NCBI GenBank assembly: GCA_964538515.1
Contig: CAZIEW010000019.1
Span: forward strand, 6,563-70,562
Direction: 5' to 3'
DNA length: 64,000 nucleotides
Source: CALBZH01 sp964538515
GTDB lineage: Bacteria; Desulfobacterota; Syntrophobacteria; Syntrophobacterales; Syntrophobacteraceae
Shown: in pieces, positions 1 through 9,608 of the stretch
Numbering within the stretch: the stretch's first letter is position 1
How the letters are laid out: every line of letters begins with the position of its first letter
Made by a program: the position numbers and the translations under genes
The notes under the pieces: model-generated
Told to the model about the DNA's origin: nothing
Database searches by the model: none
The model's input: only the letters and a program-made list of their open reading frames with translations

Positions 1-663
1 CGTGAGCCGACCCAGTACATCACCGGTAAACAGGAGTTCTGGTCGCTCGACCTCGAAGTCTCTCCGGCTGTCTTGATCCCCCGTCCCGAAACCGAGCTGC
101 TGGTGGAGCTCGGCCTGGAGCTCTTGCCCAAACCCGGATCGAAGGTTCTCGACTTGTGCACGGGGTCGGGCGCCGTCGCCATCGCCCTTGCGAAAGAACG
201 GGAGGACCTGAGCATCGTCGCAACGGACCGGTCCGTTGACGCGATCACTCTGGCGAAGCGCAACGCCGCTCGAAACGGCCTGGAGCATCGAATCGAATTC
301 GTGGTGATGGATCTGTTCTCGGCACTTCGATCGTCCGAGGCGTGCTTTGACTGTATCGTGAGCAATCCGCCCTATATCGGCGACGAGGAGATCCCTGCGC
401 TTGCTCCCGAAGTTCGTGACCACGAGCCCATGTTGGCGCTCATAGGGGGAGGTCCGGCGGGGATCGGTGTGCTGAGCCGGATTCTGGCTGATTTTCATCC
501 GTTCCTCGAACCGGGAGGCAGCCTCCTCCTGGAGATCGGAGCGACCCAGAAGGAGACCTTGGCGGAAAAGGCGCATGCCCTTCCCGGTCGTCCCGCCGTC
601 GCCTTTCACAAGGACTATGCGGGTCTCACGCGCATCCTGCAAATAACCACTGGCAACAGGTGA
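1..663 (+). CDS. prmC: Peptide chain release factor N5-glutamine methyltransferase (5' truncated)
   Basis: The reading frame is open from base 1, so the N-terminal helical domain lies outside the window. PrmC (HemK) methylates the Gln of the GGQ motif of release factors RF1/RF2 using S-adenosylmethionine. The visible part starts with the family segment QYITGKQEFW, continues through LIPRPETE, then the SAM-binding DLCTGSGAVAIAL, and reaches the catalytic NPPY motif (SNPPYIGDEE) that orients the substrate glutamine. The C-terminus is complete. The stop lies 3 bases before the murA start, so the two genes are probably co-transcribed. Confidence 0.95.
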   Translation, partial: REPTQYITGKQEFWSLDLEVSPAVLIPRPETELLVELGLELLPKPGSKVLDLCTGSGAVAIALAKEREDLSIVATDRSVDAITLAKRNAARNGLEHRIEFVVMDLFSALRSSEACFDCIVSNPPYIGDEEIPALAPEVRDHEPMLALIGGGPAGIGVLSRILADFHPFLEPGGSLLLEIGATQKETLAEKAHALPGRPAVAFHKDYAGLTRILQITTGNR

Positions 664-666
664 CCC

Positions 667-1920
667 ATGGACAAACTCGTCATCGAAGGCGGCATCCCCC
701 TCCGCGGGGAGATCGCCGTCAGCGGCGCCAAAAACGCTGCTCTCCCCCTCATGGCGGCTTCGCTCATCGCCGAAGGGTGTCATATCTTCGAAAACGTTCC
801 CCGTCTGCGCGATATCCGCACCATGCAGACCCTGCTCACGCACATGGGGGCCGTCTGCGAGCACGACGCCCAGCTCCGGATCGACACCTCCCGAATCCGA
901 GCCCTGGAAGCCCCCTACGAGCTCGTGAAAACCATGCGGGCTTCGGTGGTGGTGCTCGGACCGTTGGTCGCCCGGTACAGGGAGGCCCGCATTTCGCTGC
1001 CCGGTGGCTGCGCCATCGGTGCCCGTCCCATCAACCTGCACCTGAAAGGTCTGGAGCAGATGGGAGTGGACATCAAACTGGAGCATGGCTACGTCCTCGC
1101 AAAGGCGAGCAAGCTCCACGGGGCGGTCATCACCTTCGATCAGGTCACGGTCACCGGAACGGAAAACCTCATGATGGCCGCCACGCTGGCCGACGGCGTC
1201 ACGATCCTACACAACGCGGCTCGCGAGCCGGAGGTCGTCGCGCTGGCGGATTACCTGACGCTCATGGGGGCGAAGATCCAGGGTGCCGGCACGTCCGACA
1301 TCACCGTTGAAGGGGTCACGGATCTCAAGCCGGCTAGGATTCGCGTGATCCCTGACCGGATCGAAGCCGGGACATACATGGTGGCTGCAGGCATCACCGG
1401 CGGTGAGCTCACCTTGACCTCCTGTGAGCCTGCTCACCTGGATGCGGTCATTCAGAAGCTGAGCGCGGCCGGCCTGAAGATTCAGCCCGAAAACGGGCGC
1501 CTTCATGTCAAGGCCGGCGATGCCATCCACAGCGTAAACGTCAAGACCTGGCCCTTCCCCGGATTCCCCACGGACATGCAGGCCCAGTTCATGGCGATGA
1601 TGACCCTGGGCAACGGGGTGAGCCTGATCTCCGAGCAGATTTTCGAGAACCGGTTCATGCACGTCCTGGAGCTGAAGCGCATGGGGGCGCAGATCGAGCT
1701 GGAAGGCAGAAGCGCTGTCGTCCGAGGCGTCCCGGAGCTTTCCGGGGCCCCCGTGATGGCCACCGACTTGCGTGCTTCGGCCTCACTCGTTCTCGCCGGG
1801 CTCGCTGCGAAGGGTACTACGGAGGTCAACCGCATCTACCACTTGGACCGCGGTTACGAAATGCTGGAAGAAAAGCTCGAGGCGGTCGGAGCCAGAATCC
1901 AGCGGGCGAAGGCGAGCTGA
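667..1920 (+). CDS. murA: UDP-N-acetylglucosamine 1-carboxyvinyltransferase MurA
   Basis: This 417-residue protein has normal MurA length. MurA transfers enolpyruvate from phosphoenolpyruvate to UDP-GlcNAc, the first committed step of peptidoglycan synthesis in the cytoplasm. The sequence opens with the family GGIPLRGEIAVSGAKNAALP. It carries the active-site loop PGGCAIGARPINLH, whose Cys is the PEP- and fosfomycin-reacting residue; its presence predicts fosfomycin sensitivity at the target level. The end (YHLDRGYEMLEEKLEAVGA) is typical of the second EPSP-synthase-like domain. It follows prmC by 3 bases. Confidence 0.97.
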   Translation: MDKLVIEGGIPLRGEIAVSGAKNAALPLMAASLIAEGCHIFENVPRLRDIRTMQTLLTHMGAVCEHDAQLRIDTSRIRALEAPYELVKTMRASVVVLGPLVARYREARISLPGGCAIGARPINLHLKGLEQMGVDIKLEHGYVLAKASKLHGAVITFDQVTVTGTENLMMAATLADGVTILHNAAREPEVVALADYLTLMGAKIQGAGTSDITVEGVTDLKPARIRVIPDRIEAGTYMVAAGITGGELTLTSCEPAHLDAVIQKLSAAGLKIQPENGRLHVKAGDAIHSVNVKTWPFPGFPTDMQAQFMAMMTLGNGVSLISEQIFENRFMHVLELKRMGAQIELEGRSAVVRGVPELSGAPVMATDLRASASLVLAGLAAKGTTEVNRIYHLDRGYEMLEEKLEAVGARIQRAKAS

Positions 1921-2110
1921 GCGGCTCAATGCCAAGGTCCATGACCGGGGGGCACAACGGACACGGAAGGCCACCCGGAGCTCCCCCGTTCGTCACCGTG
2001 ATCAAGAAGGTCGGTTTCCATACCGACCAGGCGGGAATGACGAAGCGGTGTTGACCGGGCGTATGGATCTGTAGACCTGGATAGGGCTTTAACGTTCCAA
2101 GGATCGGGTC

Positions 2111-4603
2111 ATGGTGCGTCCTCTCCTTTGGATGGCGGTCGCGTTCCTGATCGGAGTCACCGCCGGGAGCCATATCCCGGAAGCCTGGCCGGTCCGGGTC
2201 CTGCTGGGCGCTTCCATCGCCGCATGGATGACGGCCCTCTTAGCCCTCGTGGAGGTCCTGCGACGCCTACGGAGCGCCGTCGTACTGCTCCTTCTCTTTG
2301 CGCTCCTCGGCACGCTCACCGGCCGCCTGGCCACGGAAAAGCTCCCCGCGCCCGCAAGCCTGACCCCCTATTTCGCTCGCCCTGGCACTCTTTTCCTGGC
2401 CGAGATCATCGCCCCCGCTTCCCTATGCGGAGACAAGGTGCGTCTCACACTGCGGCTGCACCGGGCCTTGACCGAGGATAAACTGCTTCCCGTGGAGGGG
2501 GCCGTCCTGCTGACGCTCCCCCTTGAGGCGGCCCCCTCCATCCCTCTTCCTTGGAGTCATGGAGACTGGGTCCTCGCCTCACTCAGCTTGAAGCACTTCC
2601 AGAACTTCAAGAACCCAGGCGGGCTCGACTATGCGCGGAGCATGGCGGCAAGAGGGGTTTACGGTCGAGCATCCCTCACGGACACACGATCCCTGGCTCG
2701 GATCCACCCGCCATCCTTTCTGACGGCGGAAGGCGAGACATCCCTTCCCTCCTTCCAAAGGGGAATCGACCACTTCCGGCAGAGTGGATGTCTCTGGATG
2801 AGGCAACGCCTTTCCCACGACGCCGCCGATATCTATGCGTCCCTGCTTCTGGGGTACCGGGCTCCTCCCGAGTGGCTGGAACGGTTGAGCCGTTCGGGGG
2901 TCATTCACCTGCTCTCCATTTCAGGTCTCCACCTCGGCATGGTGAGTCTCGGCGTTTTCTGGCTGGTCTGCCGCATGCTGCGCGTGCTGTTTCCTTCCCT
3001 TCTCTTGAGGCGAAGCGACCAGCACTACGCGCTCTGGCCGGCCTTGCTCGCCGCGGCGGTTTATGCGCTGATAAGTGGTCTGGCCCTTCCCACCTGGCGC
3101 TCACTCATCATGATCCTGCTCTTCATGGGCTCCGCTTTCTTCTACCGTTTTTCCGATCCGTTCACGGCATTGGGAGCTGCCGCGCTCCTCATTGTCTTGA
3201 TCAGCCCCGAATGCCTTCGTGAGGTGAGCTTTCAGCTGTCTTTCCTTTCCATGCTGGGGCTTTTGGTCGTCTATCCACCCCTTCGCGACCGTCTCACTCG
3301 GGTCTTGGGCTCCCGGGCGCATGACCCGCCTTCAATCGTCAGGATCGTTACTCCCTTCGCCGAGGCTTTTCTGGCATCCATTGCCGCAAGCGTGATGATC
3401 ATGCCCGTCGTGATCCATCATTTTCATGGAATCTCCCTGGCCGGGTTTCTGGCCAACGCGGTTTTGGTGCCGCTTACCGGCTTCACGGTGCTGCCGTTCG
3501 GATTGGCCGCTTTGTGTCTTTTCGCCGTCAGTGACGTTCTCGCTTTGCCCTTTCTGCTCCTTGGCGGCCTGTTCCTGGAGCTATGCCTCCGGCTGATCAC
3601 CTGGTTCAGCGACCTTTCCTGGGCGTTCGTGTGGATCGGCGATCTATCCATTGCCCATCTGATCAGCATTTACATCCTCTTCGGCATCTCCGTCGGACCG
3701 TGGTCCCTGACACGAAAGACAGCGGCAATGGCGGGGCTCGCGCTGCTTCTCGCCGGCGGCAACGCCTGGGAAAAGCTTCATGCCGCGGACGTTTCGCGGG
3801 GCATGCTTCGAGTCACGGTCATCGATGTGGGCCAAGGTTCATCGACCTTGGTTCGGTTTCCTGGGGGAAAAACCCTTTTGGTGGACGGGGGAGGATTTCC
3901 AGATGAATCGTTCGACGTGGGACGGATGGTGCTGGCACCGTTTCTCTGGCGCGAAGGAATCCATGCGCTGGACGCCGTCGTTCTCAGCCACGACCATCCA
4001 GACCACCGGAACGGCCTGCGGGCGATCCTATCGCACTTTCGCGTGGGCGCTCTCTGGGAAACCGGGATTCAGCCGGAGGGGGTCAGCACGGACGGCCTGG
4101 CACAAATCGCGAGACGGCGTCAGATCACCGTCCGAAGACTTCCGGACCTGGGTTCGGAGCAGATCCTCGACGGCTGCCGTGTCCGGATTCTACATCCACC
4201 ACCGGAGGCAGTCGGCCGAGAAACACCGCCTAGAACGCTCAACAATGCCTCCATGGCTCTCGAAATCACGCACGGCGAGACAAGCGTTCTCCTGCCGGGC
4301 GATATCGACCAATCCGTTGAGCGGCAATTGCTTTCGACCTTGAAGCCCTGTGGGCCATTCCTGCTCGTGGCGGCCCATCACGGGAGCGAATCGTCCAACG
4401 GGGAGTTTTTCCTAAATGCTCTGAACCCTTGTGCTGTCATCGTCTCGTGCGGTACCGACAATCCGTTCGGCTTTCCGTCTCCACGACTTCTGAGCTGGTG
4501 CGGCAATCGCGGCATCCCGTGCTTCCGAACGGACCACCAGGGGGCCATCGAAGGCCTCTCGGACGGAGCCCGTTGGCGTGTTCGCCCTCTCACGGCGCAA
4601 TAG
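2111..4603 (+). CDS. comEC: ComEC/Rec2 DNA-internalization competence protein
   Basis: This 830-residue inner-membrane protein would form the channel for uptake of single-stranded DNA in natural transformation. It has N-terminal hydrophobic helices, a DUF4131-like soluble segment (KNPGGLDYARSMAARGVYG), the Competence-family transmembrane core with the hallmark LLSISGLHLG, and a C-terminal metallo-beta-lactamase-like domain (VIDVGQGSSTLVRF, then SHDHPDH and AHHGSESSNG). The ATG is preceded by AAGG at good spacing. About 190 bases without a clear gene separate it from murA. No other competence genes are visible, so transformability cannot be inferred. Its stop lies two bases from the stop of the convergent FlhB-like gene. 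Confidence 0.95.
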   Translation: MVRPLLWMAVAFLIGVTAGSHIPEAWPVRVLLGASIAAWMTALLALVEVLRRLRSAVVLLLLFALLGTLTGRLATEKLPAPASLTPYFARPGTLFLAEIIAPASLCGDKVRLTLRLHRALTEDKLLPVEGAVLLTLPLEAAPSIPLPWSHGDWVLASLSLKHFQNFKNPGGLDYARSMAARGVYGRASLTDTRSLARIHPPSFLTAEGETSLPSFQRGIDHFRQSGCLWMRQRLSHDAADIYASLLLGYRAPPEWLERLSRSGVIHLLSISGLHLGMVSLGVFWLVCRMLRVLFPSLLLRRSDQHYALWPALLAAAVYALISGLALPTWRSLIMILLFMGSAFFYRFSDPFTALGAAALLIVLISPECLREVSFQLSFLSMLGLLVVYPPLRDRLTRVLGSRAHDPPSIVRIVTPFAEAFLASIAASVMIMPVVIHHFHGISLAGFLANAVLVPLTGFTVLPFGLAALCLFAVSDVLALPFLLLGGLFLELCLRLITWFSDLSWAFVWIGDLSIAHLISIYILFGISVGPWSLTRKTAAMAGLALLLAGGNAWEKLHAADVSRGMLRVTVIDVGQGSSTLVRFPGGKTLLVDGGGFPDESFDVGRMVLAPFLWREGIHALDAVVLSHDHPDHRNGLRAILSHFRVGALWETGIQPEGVSTDGLAQIARRRQITVRRLPDLGSEQILDGCRVRILHPPPEAVGRETPPRTLNNASMALEITHGETSVLLPGDIDQSVERQLLSTLKPCGPFLLVAAHHGSESSNGEFFLNALNPCAVIVSCGTDNPFGFPSPRLLSWCGNRGIPCFRTDHQGAIEGLSDGARWRVRPLTAQ

Positions 4604-4604
4604 A

Positions 4605-4877
4605 TCAAACCTTCTTGGTCATGCGGTAGACATAGGCGAGCACTTCGGCCACTGCCCGGTAAAGGTCCGGCGGGATCTCTTCGCCCACGTCCAGTTTGGA
4701 GAGCACTTCGACCAGGGCCGGGTCCTTCTTGGTCGTGATGCCGTGCTTCTTGGCGACCTCGATGATCCGATCGGCCACGATCCCCTGCCCTTTGGCGACC
4801 ACCGTCGGCGCACGGTCGACCATGTGCTGGTACTTCAGAGCTGCCGCTTTTCGCTGCTTTTCCGTCATGGGCGCCAC
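4605..4877 (-). CDS. FlhB-like (EscU/YscU C-terminal domain) small protein
   Basis: The 90-residue protein matches the cytoplasmic C-terminal domain of FlhB/YscU export-switch proteins (ALKYQHMVDRAPTVVAKGQG, then ADRIIEVAKKHGI and LDVGEEIPPDLYRAVAEVLA). The membrane part is absent and the usual NPTH autocleavage motif is not present. Stand-alone FlhB-C proteins are known next to FliK-like genes in many bacteria; their role is poorly defined. It follows the FliK-like gene by 15 bases and is probably co-transcribed with it. No other flagellar or type III secretion gene is in the window. Confidence 0.88.
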   Translation of the reverse strand: MAPMTEKQRKAAALKYQHMVDRAPTVVAKGQGIVADRIIEVAKKHGITTKKDPALVEVLSKLDVGEEIPPDLYRAVAEVLAYVYRMTKKV

Positions 4878-4892
4878 CTTTGCGAAAGCTTG

Positions 4893-6275
4893 TCAGATCT
4901 TGACGCTCAGGATGCTTTCGAAGGAATCCAGCTGCTGGAAAGGCGCGAGATGCTTTTCCTTCGAGCCGTGAAAATCGGTGGCCTTCAGGTTGAGGCCGCT
5001 TGCCTGAAACATGGATTCGAGCTCGGCGACGTTCTGCTTGAGCACCTCCCGAAGGCCCTGGTGCTCCGCTTCAAAAGAGATGAAGAAATCCTGGTCCTGT
5101 TTCAAAGCGAGGATCGTCAGTTTGCCCAGCTGATCGAAATCCAGTTGAACGAGGCAATAATACTTTCGCTCCAAACCACCCCCCCGGCTTCTTTTGAAAG
5201 CGATCTCGGCCTCCTTGAGACCGTCCCAGATCAAGGGGAGGAAGGTGTAGAAGGAATCCGTCAGCTTGCTGAGAAGCTGAAAGGTTTCAATATCGTGCAG
5301 AAGTCCGTCGAGTACCTCCATGGCTTTGGTCTGAGCCGCCCCCGTGTCCCGCGCGTGTGCCTTGTGAGGCTCCTCCATCGGTCGCGCAGCGTCTGCTCCT
5401 TGATCCATTGAATCAAGGATTCGCTGTCTCAGATCCAGGAGCTTCGACTTCAGATCGGCCGTGACCGGAGCGGTTTCAAGCGAGGCGGGGGCACCGGGCT
5501 CCGGCGTCTCCTCGGGAGCGGCGTCTTCCCCTGACAGAGAGCCCGCCAAGGCGCGCATTTTCGCTTCGAGCGCCACGCCGGTCCCCCCCAGCAGCGCTTT
5601 CAAGGGAACATCGGGGAGATTGTCGATTGCGGTGAAGAGCTCATCCGCACCGGCAAGCGCTTCAAGCCACTCGGGCGATGCCTGGAGCCAGGGATCGCTG
5701 AGCACCAGCGCCAGTCGATTCTGGATGTTCTGCTCGGTACTCGTCAGGCTGGCCTGCAGGAGTGTCATGATCTGGCCGCGCAGCTCCTTGGGAAGCTTTG
5801 CCGCATCCTCCGGCAGCGCCTTGAGAAGCCGTTCGATGACCGACGCAAAATCGGCCGGACGCTGCTCCTTTACGGCCAGAAGCTCCGCAAGCTCACCCAC
5901 GAGCCCGTGAACAAGGGCCAGTCCGCTGGCTTGCCCCCCCTGTGCCTTGGGCTCGGGGAGTTTTTCAATCATCTGCAGCCGGATCTGCTGAGCGCCTTTT
6001 TCCCCTTTCACTTCCGCGACGCGCAGGAGGACCATCGTATCAGGCACCAACTGGAGCTCGGACTTGGTCTGAATAAGACTTCCCTTGACTCGCAGCAGCG
6101 TGTCCCCACCGGGCATGATTTCGACCACGCGCGCGCGCAGGACTTCCCCGGGGCTTAGGATCGGGAGCTTCCCGCCCGGTGGGGTCTGAATCTGAAGCGA
6201 GTCTTTGGCACCTACTCGTAAGTCCACGAAAGCCCAGCTCTTTCCGGGGCTGAACGCGCAAGCCCCGCGCTCCAT
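4893..6275 (-). CDS. FliK-like flagellar hook-length control protein
   Basis: The 460-residue protein has a variable, Ala/Glu/Pro-rich middle (about 220-300) and a C-terminal Flg_hook-like domain (about 350-455) with FYTFLPLIWDGLKEAEIAF and YYCLVQLDFDQLGKLTILAL. The N-terminal part includes a small beta-rich segment (GEVLRARVVEIMPGGDTLLR). FliK proteins measure hook length and interact with FlhB-C to switch export specificity; pairing with an FlhB-C-like gene directly downstream fits that partnership. The start is uncertain: the ATG at 6275 lacks a clear ribosome site, and a GTG about 50 bases inside is an alternative. Confidence 0.78.
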   Translation of the reverse strand: MERGACAFSPGKSWAFVDLRVGAKDSLQIQTPPGGKLPILSPGEVLRARVVEIMPGGDTLLRVKGSLIQTKSELQLVPDTMVLLRVAEVKGEKGAQQIRLQMIEKLPEPKAQGGQASGLALVHGLVGELAELLAVKEQRPADFASVIERLLKALPEDAAKLPKELRGQIMTLLQASLTSTEQNIQNRLALVLSDPWLQASPEWLEALAGADELFTAIDNLPDVPLKALLGGTGVALEAKMRALAGSLSGEDAAPEETPEPGAPASLETAPVTADLKSKLLDLRQRILDSMDQGADAARPMEEPHKAHARDTGAAQTKAMEVLDGLLHDIETFQLLSKLTDSFYTFLPLIWDGLKEAEIAFKRSRGGGLERKYYCLVQLDFDQLGKLTILALKQDQDFFISFEAEHQGLREVLKQNVAELESMFQASGLNLKATDFHGSKEKHLAPFQQLDSFESILSVKI

Positions 6276-6320
6276 GCACGACGCCAGGTGTCAGCCATTT
6301 GGGGCCTGAGGAGTGCCAGC

Positions 6321-7838
6321 CTAATCAACCGCGATCGCATGCCACCTGCGCGCCAGCTCGACCAGGATGCGAACACCAAATCCCGTCGCGCCTTGGGGAA
6401 TCGCGATCAGGTCCTTGGTGGTCCATGCCGTCCCGGCGATGTCCAAGTGGATCCACGGCATGGTATCCGGGACGAACTGCTGCAAGAAGATCCCGCCGAC
6501 GATGGCCCCGCCCGAGCGATCTCCCACATTCTTGAAATCTGCAACCTCGCTTTTGATGCCTTCGAAATAGAAGTCATAGAGTGGAAGCGGCCAGACCCGA
6601 TCGCCCACTTCCCAGCCGATGTCCTGGACGGCCCGGACGAAGCTCTCCCTGTTGCCCAGGATCCCAGCGAAGTGATGCCCCAGGGCCACCACGCACGCAC
6701 CGGTGAGCGTGGCCAGGTCGACGATGGCGCACGGGTCGAACCGTTGGCTGTAGGTCAACGCATCGCAGAGCACCATGCGCCCCTCGGCATCGGTGCTGAT
6801 GACTTCGATCGTAAGTCCCGATAGCGATCGAACGACATCCCCTGGCTTGTAGGCCTTGCCGTCCGGCATGTTCTCCGTGCACGGCATGATGCCGATCACC
6901 CGTCGCGGGGTCGTTTCCCTTCCAAGCACCTCGAAGGCACCCAGCACGGCGGCCGCCCCCGCCATATCGTGCTTCATGGCCTCCATTTTGTCGCTCGGCT
7001 TGAGCGAAATCCCGCCCGTGTCAAAGGTGATGCCCTTGCCCACGAAGACGAGGGGCCGATCGCTTTCCGTTCCCGGAGGCGCATGCTCGAGAACGATCAG
7101 GTAGGCTGGCTCCCGGCTTCCCTGGGCGACTGCCGCGAAGGCCCCCATGCCCAGGTTGCGAGCCTCTTCAACGTCCATCACCTGGAGCTTGAAGCCGTAT
7201 GCATCGGAGAGCCGCCGAGCGGCGGCGACGAGATGGCTTGGGGTGGCCTCGTTGGCGGGGGCCGACGCCAAGTCTCGCGCCAGGGCAACACCCGCCATGA
7301 TGGCGCGGCAGGTCTCGACCTCGGCCCGCAGCGAGTCTTTGGGGTCCGTTTCGGTCGTCAGCACGAGAAGCTCCGGGAATTCCTCGCCATTGAGATCCCG
7401 TGTTTTGAGCCCCGTATACCGGTAGAGTCCCGAGAGTCCGCCCAGGAGCGACTCGCGAAAAGCGGTCTGCAGCGGAAACGGGAGACCTTCGAAAGCCATG
7501 AGCGGAAAGGCGATCCTCCTCAGCTTCATCTCCCGGCACTTCCTGAGCGCGGCGGCAACGGCCGATCTCAGTTTGAAAAGATCGAGCTTTGCCTCCGGGC
7601 CAAGCCCGACGCAAACAACCCTGGGGATTCTGGCTCCCGACGGCGCGTAGTAAGTGGCGACTTGCTGGTGCTTGCCCTGGAAGTCCTCCAAGTCCAGGAG
7701 GTCGCGCAGCCACCTTGCCTGCTGATCCGTCCATCGTCCCAGCGCTGGCGGCAGCTGCGCAGGCTTCTCGAACGCCAGAAAGACAATCGCGTCGGCTTCC
7801 CAGGAATCGAGGGAAGCCGTCTTCCATTGGATCTCCAT
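6321..7838 (-). CDS. pepA: Leucyl aminopeptidase (M17 family)
   Basis: The protein is a cytosolic, two-metal aminopeptidase that releases N-terminal residues. The C-terminal catalytic domain shows GKGITFDTGGISLKPSDKM and the M17 signature STDAEGRMVL, with metal-binding Asp, Glu and catalytic Lys/Arg positions in place. The N-terminal macrodomain-like half is more divergent. I chose the ATG at 7838, which has AAGGAG seven bases upstream, rather than an in-frame start 33 bases earlier. With this start the gene begins 16 bases after the P1 peptidase stop, in one operon with it. About 505 residues is normal for the family. Confidence 0.93.
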   Translation of the reverse strand: MEIQWKTASLDSWEADAIVFLAFEKPAQLPPALGRWTDQQARWLRDLLDLEDFQGKHQQVATYYAPSGARIPRVVCVGLGPEAKLDLFKLRSAVAAALRKCREMKLRRIAFPLMAFEGLPFPLQTAFRESLLGGLSGLYRYTGLKTRDLNGEEFPELLVLTTETDPKDSLRAEVETCRAIMAGVALARDLASAPANEATPSHLVAAARRLSDAYGFKLQVMDVEEARNLGMGAFAAVAQGSREPAYLIVLEHAPPGTESDRPLVFVGKGITFDTGGISLKPSDKMEAMKHDMAGAAAVLGAFEVLGRETTPRRVIGIMPCTENMPDGKAYKPGDVVRSLSGLTIEVISTDAEGRMVLCDALTYSQRFDPCAIVDLATLTGACVVALGHHFAGILGNRESFVRAVQDIGWEVGDRVWPLPLYDFYFEGIKSEVADFKNVGDRSGGAIVGGIFLQQFVPDTMPWIHLDIAGTAWTTKDLIAIPQGATGFGVRILVELARRWHAIAVD

Positions 7839-7854
7839 GCGAAGACTCCTTGTC

Positions 7855-8832
7855 TCAGGACAAATCACCATGAGCGGGCAGACGGCTCACGGCCCTGGCC
7901 CGGATCACCCCTCTGACGACGGCTTGGGCGGTGGCTTGAGCAGCCAGCGCTCCGATGATAGACACCTCGGCACTCGGACCGTCACCGCAGCTGAGCGCGA
8001 AGATGGTGTCCCCGTCGTAGAGGGTATGCGCCGGGAAAATGACTCGCGCCAAGCCGTCATGCGCCATCTGAGCCACCTTGGTGAGCTGGGTCTTGGTGAG
8101 CTTCACGTTCGTCGCCACGGCCCCGACCACCGTGTGCTGTCCCTCAGGAAACCCACGCAGCCTGGTAAGCCGCCGGATCTCCTGCTCCGCATCGAGGATT
8201 CTCAGACTCTCGGCACTCTCTCGGCATCCGGCCAAAGTCTTTGCGCCGCTGGGCTCGACAACGTTCCCGAACGCGTTCACGACCATGAGCGCCCCCACCT
8301 GGACTCCCGTGGGAGCCTCGATACAGAAGCTCCCCAGCCCCCCCTTCATCCCCCGGTGCAGTCCGTGCAGCTTCCCAACGGTGGCCCCCAGGCCGGCCCC
8401 CTCGCAACCCTCAGGGACAGGGGCGTCCGAGGCGGCCAGGCACGCCTCATAGCCCAGCTCGGCGTCCGGATGGCGATCTGTCGTATTCATGCCGAGATCG
8501 AAGATCATGGCCCCGGACACGATGGGGACGAGCCCGTGCCCCGTGTCGAAGCCCAACCGCTGGTCGCTCAAATACCGCTTCAACCCCTCGGCCACGCTGA
8601 GCCCGAACGCACTGCCTCCGGCAAAAAAGAGCCCGTGGACCTTGTGCACCAGGTTCAGCGGATGGAGCGTGTCGGTCCCGCAGGTGGCGGGCGCCCCGCC
8701 CCGCACACCGACGCCGGCCGTTGCCCCGCCCTGGGGCAGGATGACCGTGCAGCCGCTAAGGCCTCCCGGCAGAGCCGCGTGCCCGACCCGAATCGTCTCG
8801 ATCGCGGTCAGCGTGTCATTGTACAGGCGCAT
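7855..8832 (-). CDS. P1 family peptidase (DmpA/L-aminopeptidase-D-esterase type)
   Basis: The 325-residue protein starts with the family pattern TAIETIRVGHA and contains FFAGGSAFGLSVAEGLKRYL and GAMIFDLGMN. P1 peptidases are Ntn-type enzymes that self-cleave before a Ser/Thr nucleophile in the second half; VVGAVATNVKLTKTQLTKVA is the matching region, with candidate nucleophile Thr in ATNVKL. Members release N-terminal amino acids or hydrolyse cyclic or beta-peptides. It overlaps the upstream HD-domain gene by 17 bases and precedes pepA, so this looks like a small peptide-turnover operon. The substrate cannot be told from sequence. Confidence 0.9.
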   Translation of the reverse strand: MRLYNDTLTAIETIRVGHAALPGGLSGCTVILPQGGATAGVGVRGGAPATCGTDTLHPLNLVHKVHGLFFAGGSAFGLSVAEGLKRYLSDQRLGFDTGHGLVPIVSGAMIFDLGMNTTDRHPDAELGYEACLAASDAPVPEGCEGAGLGATVGKLHGLHRGMKGGLGSFCIEAPTGVQVGALMVVNAFGNVVEPSGAKTLAGCRESAESLRILDAEQEIRRLTRLRGFPEGQHTVVGAVATNVKLTKTQLTKVAQMAHDGLARVIFPAHTLYDGDTIFALSCGDGPSAEVSIIGALAAQATAQAVVRGVIRARAVSRLPAHGDLS

Positions 8833-9583
8833 CCTCCGGGTACCTCTGCCTAAGATAGTGGTAGATCTCTTTTCCGATGTCCATTCCTGCCTCGATGATC
8901 TGAGGCCCGAAATGACGGCCGGTCGTGCTCCTGAACGTCTCCCGGATGCGCAGAATCCCGCTCATGCCCCAAGGGAAGCGCGTGATCAATTCCCGCGGCG
9001 TCACCTTCTGGTGGTCGATCATGTGCCAGATGGTGTGTGTGAAGGTGTCCCGCCCCCACCGAAACTTATCGGCATCGTAGAGGGAATCGCTCACGAGATG
9101 GAACCAGGGACGGAGAAACGGCACCGGCGTCGTGAAGGCCTCGTGGTTCCTTATGGCGGCACAGATGCATGCAACCTCGATCTCATGCAGGGGAAAGCCA
9201 TCCAGAAGCCTGGCGGCTTCGACAGCACCGACCTCGGCATGCTTTTCCTCGCCGCGGGAAATGTCGTGCAAGAGCCCCGCGAAAAGACCGAGCAACATAA
9301 GCCGTTCCCCGCGCCGCCGCTCGATGCGGCTCGCCAGGGTTTCGATGCAGATGAGGGTCGCGGCATCGAGCCCCACACGGGAGCAATGGTAGAGGCCGTG
9401 TCCCAGGTCCTCGTTGAGTAGCGGTGAAACGCGGCTCCGCAGACGCGCGACCAGCGGGTCGGCGTGGTAGAGCCTGCGGGCCAGCGCCATGGGGGCCCTG
9501 AACCGGATATAGAAGTCGGGCAGCCTGTGCCGGGATGCTATTCGCTCCGCTTCGCGCTGCAGCTTCTTGATCTCGTCATCCAT
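8816..9583 (-). CDS. HD-domain (predicted metal-dependent phosphohydrolase) protein
   Basis: I chose the ATG at 9583 (MDDEIKKLQREAE), which has AGG just upstream; the open frame continues upstream but that part is low-complexity and unlike protein. The 255-residue product has an HD-type metal centre: GHGLYHCSRVG, then LFAGLLHDISRGEEKH with the HD pair, and AAIRNHE. This arrangement is that of HDc hydrolases acting on nucleotides or phosphoesters; no specific subfamily can be assigned. It sits between a small helical protein (25 bases upstream) and the P1 peptidase, which it overlaps. Confidence 0.8.
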   Translation of the reverse strand: MDDEIKKLQREAERIASRHRLPDFYIRFRAPMALARRLYHADPLVARLRSRVSPLLNEDLGHGLYHCSRVGLDAATLICIETLASRIERRRGERLMLLGLFAGLLHDISRGEEKHAEVGAVEAARLLDGFPLHEIEVACICAAIRNHEAFTTPVPFLRPWFHLVSDSLYDADKFRWGRDTFTHTIWHMIDHQKVTPRELITRFPWGMSGILRIRETFRSTTGRHFGPQIIEAGMDIGKEIYHYLRQRYPEDAPVQ

Positions 9584-9608
9584 GGGAACCTGCGACGGTG
9601 ATGGGGCC

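Noticed and set aside
4605..4877. Evidence for a type III secretion system
   Set aside because: Only an FlhB-C fragment and a FliK-like gene are present; no export-apparatus genes are visible.
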